Origin: Apostichopus japonicus | Lineage: Eukaryota > Echinodermata > Holothuroidea > Aspidochirotida > Stichopodidae | Length of the DNA stretch: 64,000 bases | Assembly (NCBI RefSeq): GCF_037975245.1 | Contig: NC_092578.1 | Coordinates: forward strand, 19,195,321-19,259,320 | Reading direction: 5' to 3' | Shown: positions 57,695-64,000 of the stretch, piece after piece | How positions within the stretch are numbered: the stretch's first letter is position 1 | Layout of the letters: the number at the start of each line of letters is the position of its first letter | The notes under the pieces: generated by a model | The model's input: only the letters and a program-made list of their open reading frames with translations | The model's database searches: none | What the model was told of the DNA's origin: nothing | Program-made: the position numbers and the translations under genes

Positions 57695-60544
57695 TTTACA
57701 TAAGTACAGTATTCATTTCTTACACAGGTACGTTTCTTATGCAAATTGTTCAACACACAGAATAAGTAAAACTGCATGAGCATATTAGGTAATGCAACAT
57801 ATGATACATGTCATGTTGGAATAACTGTATGTGGGATCCATTGATGGAACTCCAAGCTTTTTGCTGCTTTTTCTGTCAAAAAGTAATAATAATCTTTGTG
57901 ATTTTCTCAGTCATACACCAAAGGTTAACACTCTGTATTTAAGCCAGTTGCATTCTACTCGTGTACTGCTTGCGAACATATGCGCCTTAGTTTGCTCACA
58001 TCTTTGACTTATATCTGGCGCACTGTTCTCCCATCATTGGCACACTCAAAATTTTGACGGAGGAAATTCCCAACACTGTGAATGAGTCCGTTAATGATAA
58101 AAGAAATATTTTAATGAGATGATAGAAACCCGTAAGTAGTGAAACTCACGACTGTCTTTCTTTCCTATTTCCGCTGCACCAATCGAAAGCAACCGAGAAT
58201 GAGTTCAAGAATTACAAAGCATCCGTCCACATGCAGGAGACGAACCAAACCATTCAGACTGAAAAGCTGAAAAACGAGAGACAAGAATTCCTTGACCTGG
58301 CTATGCAGAGAGGCAAACTTCTTCAGGTATAGACTTGTATTCAGTCTATATTTAAATGTTTTACAGGATAAACAAATCCCAGCCATCTTTGTTTTGTTTT
58401 TTTCTTTCTTTCTTTTTCTTTCTTGTGTTATAGAGATGTTTGTGATGACCTTAGTAAGTTCCTATTGTTTATTTTGCCAGGCCTAAAGAGGAACTGCCAT
58501 TTGATTACAGAGGTGGATTGTCATAATTAATCTTAGCTTTTCATACTTTTTTAAAATTTCCACTTTTCCAGATTTTCTATTTTAAGGAACACGATACAAG
58601 CAGTAGATAATATTAAATTTGACAGCTTCATCATGTTGGCAACAGCATCAAAAATATTTACATATTTAAACATAGTGAATAATGCTTTATACATTCGAAT
58701 AAAGCTTTATACATTCGAAATAAAAGCTTTATACATTACATGTTGCTTTATACATTACATACATTACATTACATTACATTCAGCTTTATACATTACATAC
58801 ATTACATTACATTCGAAATAAAAGCTTTATACATCACATGAATAAAAGCTTTATACATTCGAAAACAAGGGACTCAGTGATATCTTTTCATCTTCTGTGT
58901 AGTGTTTGTGATAACATTTAAAGTATGATTTCTGTGTCATGAAACCCTTTTCTAAGCTATTTGGTGGTGTTTTACATAATATCCATGTGCTCCAAAAATT
59001 GATTAAATGAAGAAAATGATAAAAACATTGTTATAATTTTTTTTTGGCTTTCAGGATCGGCAGAGAGAAATCAGAGAACTGGAAGAGAAAGTCAAGGAGG
59101 CAGACACCAAAACTGAAATAATGAAACAAAAATTTGAGTAAGTTTTCGACAGTTTATAAACAAACCTTGTCACGATTCCATTTTGTCCCAGTTCTAAGTA
59201 GATAAAAAGCTGATGTGGCAGGCTTTTGATGCCACTGCCCCTTTGCATCTTTCCAAATTGATCTCGTTTAAACTGCACCTGATCTAAACACAATTGACCG
59301 CAAGATGGAAAGGCTGTGAGGTTTTGTGGTTACTTGGGGCCAAGATGCATAATTTCATACAGTGTAAACCTATATAACAAGTCGGCTGCGTTGTATCATT
59401 TGATCCGTCGTTCGCATGATTTTCATTACCTATGGATATCCAACCTGCAGGGGCACAAAAACTATTTATCCTAACACACTGTAGCATATGCAAACTGAAG
59501 CCTATACCGCATTTTTGGCAAAGTTCTGTGATTTTTTTTTTACACCAGGCTCATCTTTGGTTTCAGAATAGCACTAGTTAGTCCTCAGTTTTTTAGTACA
59601 TGAAATCGCTACATTTGTATGAATAGTACCAGCTACTAGCAGTCATGGTTCACTCAGTAGGGAACTGGAAAGCTGGTATTAGTCAAGCAAGGTAGCAACA
59701 ATGGGACTACCATTCCATAGTTTCAATAGTATTGCTTTATCAATAGTGCTACCATAACCATACAAATATTTACAGATGAGTGGAGCTACGTTTTAGTTTT
59801 TCTATCTAACATATACGAGAGATGCATAAGTGACATCAACACATAAAGGCCTTTCCTAATAGCATTTGTCATTTTGTTTGACAGGAGAGAAGCAGAGGCC
59901 GTATCAGCTAATCTGAGGGTCATCAGCCTCAAAGGAGAGAAAGAAACTGCTGAAAAAACTCTGAAAGAATTACAACTGGTCAGTAACATCATAAGTTTCT
60001 ATAGAGGGAAATTTCCAGTGGAGGGAATTTCCTATAAACAAATGTGTTCTAAATGTTGTGCTGTGTTACGTCAAAATCACATCTTTATAACATTTGGTGT
60101 GACAAATTATGATTTGAATTTGTCATATTTGGTAATATTTTGTTAATGGATCTGGCATCACCCATAATTTGGCAACACGTTGAAACTGCTACTAAATGTG
60201 ACATTTCTGCACTTTTTTTTCTTTCATGGATTGATATTGACCCTATGTAGGGTTCGCTTCTGAAAGTCTCAATATTAAACATTGGTAGTTTATATTCATT
60301 CAATTTAAAAGATGAGAAGTGTTGTATTAAAGATATGTCAAAGCAAAGAAATATTCACAAAGCAATATCTACTGTCATTATGAAACTTGTATCTTTAAAC
60401 ACACCTTTTTTATGTTCTTCTCCAAAGAATTGCTACATTTTGTCTTTCATTTTTCAGGAATATGAGGCATTTAAGAAACATTCAAACAACCTTTTGGCAA
60501 AGGAAAAGAACTTAAATTCTCAACTCAGGAATCTAGTTTCCTAG
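55462..60544 (+). CDS. CCDC89: CCDC89-like coiled-coil protein, seven coding exons
   Basis: Exons: 55462-55521, 56218-56690, 57291-57388, 58190-58326, 59055-59137, 59885-59978, 60458-60544. All introns are GT-AG and the phases agree throughout, giving 343 residues. An in-frame TGA at 55441-55443 supports the start. The protein is almost wholly coiled coil. LRSRIDEQSQLICILKRR (about 46-63), RFKDEYKRQN and a C-terminal YEAFKKHSNNLLAKEKNLN match vertebrate CCDC89 (about 370 residues), which I recall as a HEY1-interacting protein also called BOIP. Its molecular role is poorly known. Exon 1 (20 codons, ends AAG|GTAATT) is inferred from phase and the donor alone. A nested transposon ends about 170 bp upstream. 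Introns hold a (TA)n tract and ACATT repeats. The alternative name would be another coiled-coil family, but the motif matches make that unlikely. Confidence 0.85.
56865..57010. repeat. Inverted TCTAAGTTAGAT cluster in a CCDC89 intron
   Basis: CTTAGAAATCTCTAAG (near 56860-56876) and its inverse CTTAGAGATTTCTAAG (near 56902-56918) alternate with TCTAAGTTAGAT copies, bracketed by ACCCATGG near 56849 and 56987. It may be a small foldback remnant. Confidence 0.6.
57596..57694. repeat. (TA)n microsatellite in a CCDC89 intron
   Basis: About 100 bp of TA with occasional GTATATAC interruptions. Confidence 0.97.
58664..58865. repeat. GCTTTATACATT / ACATTACATT tandem repeat in a CCDC89 intron
   Basis: AAAGCTTTATACATT with TCGAAATAA or ACATTACATT spacers occurs about seven times. 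Confidence 0.85.
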
Positions 60545-61001
60545 GAGATCAAGCAATGGTGACTGCATATCATCTTCCAATCTCACTGCTACCACCCTCT
60601 GAAGAAAAACCTCTGGTTTGGTTACACCTTAGTCTCCATCAAGTGTGATGTCACGGTCAAAGGTCATCAGTAAAATATGCTAGAAAAGTCATAAAATGGT
60701 CATGCATGCTCAAATTTGCTCAAGCAGATTTAATTCAATTCTCAAAGCACTCATTTACCCGTTTATACTGGGACATCTCTTGTCTAATTTTACCTAGCAA
60801 ATTTTTGAAGTTAATGAATGGTCACTCCATGAAAGTACTTTGGAGAACCTATAGCAAGTTTTAAGCAGTTTGAGTCAATTTTGATGACCATAAAATAATA
60901 CGTTTATAGTTTTATATCAATTTTATTATTTAAATTTTATTTGGATTTAATTACCATGTGGAGGAATATTTCAGTTTGGAAAAACTGGATTTCTTCTGAG
61001 T
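60545..61001. other. CCDC89 3' UTR, proximal part
   Basis: AT-rich non-coding sequence right after the stop codon. A plausible polyadenylation signal AATAAA is near 62037. The 147-bp array would then lie inside the 3' UTR. Confidence 0.4.
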
Positions 61002-61860
61002 GGGGCATTCTATTTTACATATGTCATATGTGTGCTTTGAGAACTATGTAATGCATGGTGTATATTTAAATGTTTGTATCATGTTGTATGTCATGGTACA
61101 TGGCTGATATTATGTCATGGTACACTTAGAGATGTAACATGTGCAAGTTATTTCATGTATGGTGCAACATATAGGGCATTCTATTTTACATATGTAATAT
61201 GTGTGCTTTGAGAAGTATGTTATGTATGGGTGCATATTTAAATGCTTGTATCATGTTTATGTCATGGTACACTTAGAGATGTAACATGTGCAAGTTATTT
61301 CATGTATGGTGCAACATATAGGGCATTCTATTTTACATATGTAACATGTGTGCTTTGAGAAGTATGTTATGTATGGGTGCATATTTAAATGCTTGTATCA
61401 TGTTTATGTCATGGTACACTTAGAGATGTAACATGTGCAAGTTATTTCATGTATGGTGCAACATATAGGGCATTCTATTTTACATATGTAACATGTGTGC
61501 TTTGAGAAGTATGTTATGTATGGGTGCATATTTAAATGCTTGTATCATGTTTATGTCATGGTACACTTAGAGATGTAACATGTGCAAGTTATTTCATGTA
61601 TGGTGCAACATATAGGGCATTCTATTTTACATATGTAATATGTGTGCTTTGAAAACTGTGTTATATGGGTGCATATTTAAATGTTTGTATGTCATGGTAC
61701 ATGGCTGATATAGCATGTGCAAGTTATTTCATGTATGGTGCAACATATGTGTTATTCTATAGTACATATTAATATGTGTGCTTTGAGAACTATGTTATGT
61801 ATGGTGTATATTTAAATGTGTCTACCATGTTGTATGTAATGGTACATGGCTGATGCAACA
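61002..61860. repeat. 147-bp tandem repeat, about five to six copies
   Basis: GGGCATTCTATTTTACATATG starts at 61002, 61174, 61321, 61468 and 61615. The last four are exactly 147 bp apart, with weaker units at each edge. Units share TGTGTGCTTTGAGAA(G/C), GCATATTTAAATG, TCATGGTACACTTAGAGATG and GCAAGTTATTTCATGTATGG. The central copies are nearly identical, so expansion was recent. Confidence 0.92.
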
Positions 61861-64000
61861 TGTGTAAGTACAATTTATAGTGTGATGTGTGATTGTGTGT
61901 TTCATGTTACCAACACCCATTATATGCACTGTTTAAAGATACACAGGCTATTGATATACATACACACCACAATCAGGCCTAGAATTTGTAACCACTTGCT
62001 TCAAACTGCCAGTTTATTGGAATTCAACTTGGTAAACAATAAAATGTCCACAGGCTTTTACCATGGACTAATACACAATCTACATGTGTATTACACTGGC
62101 AGAAAACTTCCAGTGCTTTTATTTCCACTAGCAAATGACGAAATCTTCTGGCATATAATCAGTAAATTATGCCTGAATTTCGAGGTTTGGTAACCAAAGC
62201 TTCCAGCCTGCCAGTAAAAAGTTTTAACATTTATTTGATTGAGCTTTCTGTGTTCACAATATAATATTAATCTGCATGAAATGGAATTGTTTTTGAAGCT
62301 TGGATGATTCCTACTTTTATGCTGGTATGTGTCGGTTGCAGCTCTTATCTCTTTCATAGATATTTAGTTAAGCCAAGAATGTGATAAACACTGTCTCTTT
62401 CGCTGCTTGACTGATTTATATCAAAATAGCGTTCGTCATCTCTGCCATTGTAAACAAGATTTTACGAAAAATGCTGGTTGTCCCCTCAGTTAAGCTGGAA
62501 TTTTCTGACAGCAAACAAGGTCGTGCTACAACGTTCATGTAAAATACATAACTGATCGTTTTTCTGTCTGTGATAAAGCTGGTTGGTTGTCAGAAAAATA
62601 ACCCTCAAATGTGATTTTGGTTGTCAGACAGAAAACTTCAGTCACTTTCAGACAGTGGGATGAAACCATTAGAAATTAATCTTTTCAAATTTGACAATTT
62701 GTTGGAAGATAAGTGCACAGTGAAAGAGAGATAAAAATGGGTGTTGCAACGAGGTGGGGGGGGGGTAAAGGGTGGGAAGGGGTGGGAGACAGATTTAGAT
62801 GTGTATGTTGGTTGTCACAGGAAAAATTCTACGTAGTGGTGCTGGATTTTCTGTTGGCTTGGGGGAGGGGGTGGGGTGGTAGATTGTTCAGAATTTGTCA
62901 ACACTCATTTATTTACAATGTGGTAATGTGAAACACCTAGTACAGAAATCATCTTTTTTATGTCATTTTGAAATTAAATTACAGAGTCACAAAATGCTTC
63001 TTTTATACACTCAATTGCTAAATTTTCCAAATATTTCATACACATCCGTCCAAATCTTCCCTGAATGTTTAATACAATTTTGTTCAATATCTCAAAAAAT
63101 TTCATAGAGAATTTTACCAATAAATAATTAAACTTATAGAAAATTTCTTTGTTGTTTCATTTTTAATGAAAATTCATCTTGATTAGAGTCTAAAATATTC
63201 ATCTCAATATTTTTTTGGAGTTCATAGAACTAGGTTCTCCATAGTTTAATTTTAATGTTTTAATATGAAAAACTTACATTCATGTTGATAACAAAGACTG
63301 TTGGTAGAGTTATCAGATTGTTCCCCATCCACACTTACCCACTAGACAGTGGCAGTACCAGAATTTCCATAGTTGGGAGAGGGGACAAGTGGATGGCAAG
63401 CAAACCTTTTTGTTGGTGGTGGTGGTGGTGGGAGGGAGTTTAAAAATGGAAACCTGGTCTCATAAGGTACACAACACAGGTAAAATTTAGGAGGCAGAGG
63501 GCTTGGAGACCCAGGGATGGGAAAAGTTCCACCTCCCCACGTCCGTGATCTTTAGTTGAGAACAATTTTCTTCCCCTTATTGTAAATTTCCTTGCTGATG
63601 AGGAATTCTGACTATTTCTCTGTGTGTACGGAAGACTTAAATCTTTGCGTTTTATTTTACTGGTGATGGCAGCATTCTTGAACAACACTTGTTCCCTTTT
63701 GCGTTGGACACATAACCATCTAACTATTGTTGGTTTCAAGATCCGTTTCAACAGACTCTCAGAATGGTTGTCCTCTGTTCAATAAGTCAGATCGCATCCA
63801 TGAAAGCTCAAGTCAATGGCAAACACATGAAGTACTATTACGGACACGCCCCCTAATTATAGACACGCCCCCGACGGAAAGACCGATTCAGTGTACTGTT
63901 TACTATATGATTTATTGCACAAACTGGACAATGACATTATACGCCATTAACAACACAACACATAAAATACAATCAACGATGAAATTTCAAAAGGTATCAT
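61861..64000. other. Right end of window, no supported gene
   Basis: G-rich tracts near 62755-62785 and 62860-62880 and a GGT repeat near 63414-63430. The - strand frame at 63440-63751 has no recognised motif or splice context. Confidence 0.4.

Noticed and set aside
57558-57783. Tyr/Ile-rich frames on both strands
   Set aside because: They are translations of a (TA)n microsatellite.
63350-63380. CAGTGGCAGTACCAGAATTTCC, like a hAT terminus
   Set aside because: No partner terminus before the window ends.

Overview
The window is nuclear DNA from a metazoan, very probably a marine invertebrate and possibly an echinoderm-grade deuterostome. Reasons: genes are split by GT-AG introns, AT-rich non-coding DNA dominates, the gene set is animal-specific (a Bcl-2 family protein, a CCDC89-type coiled-coil protein, somatic cytochrome c, SLC35G/EamA transporters), and short non-autonomous DNA transposons, tRNA-derived repeats and simple repeats are very dense. 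The species cannot be named from the sequence alone.

Genes, left to right. (1) A likely last coding exon of an unrecognised + strand gene (176-253). (2) A divergent Bcl-2 family gene on the - strand (coding exon 17022-17630). It stops at the intron position seen after the BH2 motif in vertebrate BCL2, and a candidate next exon lies at 16545-16586. (3) Cytochrome c on the - strand (exons 31888-32086 and 31123-31271), complete, 115 codons, with an unusually long charged N-terminus. (4) Three intronless SLC35G/EamA-like transporter copies in direct orientation: two intact (41106-42008, 50139-51053) and one decayed pseudogene (51565-52475). (5) A seven-exon CCDC89-like gene on the + strand (55462-60544), reconstructed in frame through every splice site, 343 codons plus stop. 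A CR1/L2-type LINE reverse-transcriptase relic lies at about 21151-21745.

The rest is mostly repeats, and this is the most striking part. At least nine hAT-type non-autonomous elements can be delimited by terminal inverted repeats, most with perfect or near-perfect 8-bp target duplications. Several are nested: three deep at 25384-27636, two deep at 39850-40938, and two deep at 53646-55281. A Kolobok/T2-like element with TTAA duplications interrupts a larger foldback at 34310-36330. One internal module of about 110 bp recurs in six elements whose ends differ. Two nested composites end about 160-175 bp upstream of the start codons of an SLC35G gene and of CCDC89.

Tandem arrays include an 88-bp repeat (2783-3140), a ~160-bp satellite with a 323-bp higher-order period (11540-12770), a pair of inverted 15-bp minisatellites between the SLC35G copies, and a 147-bp repeat after CCDC89. 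A tRNA-like cloverleaf sits between 41-bp inverted repeats at 8441-8709. No CRISPR array, operon or prokaryotic feature is present.
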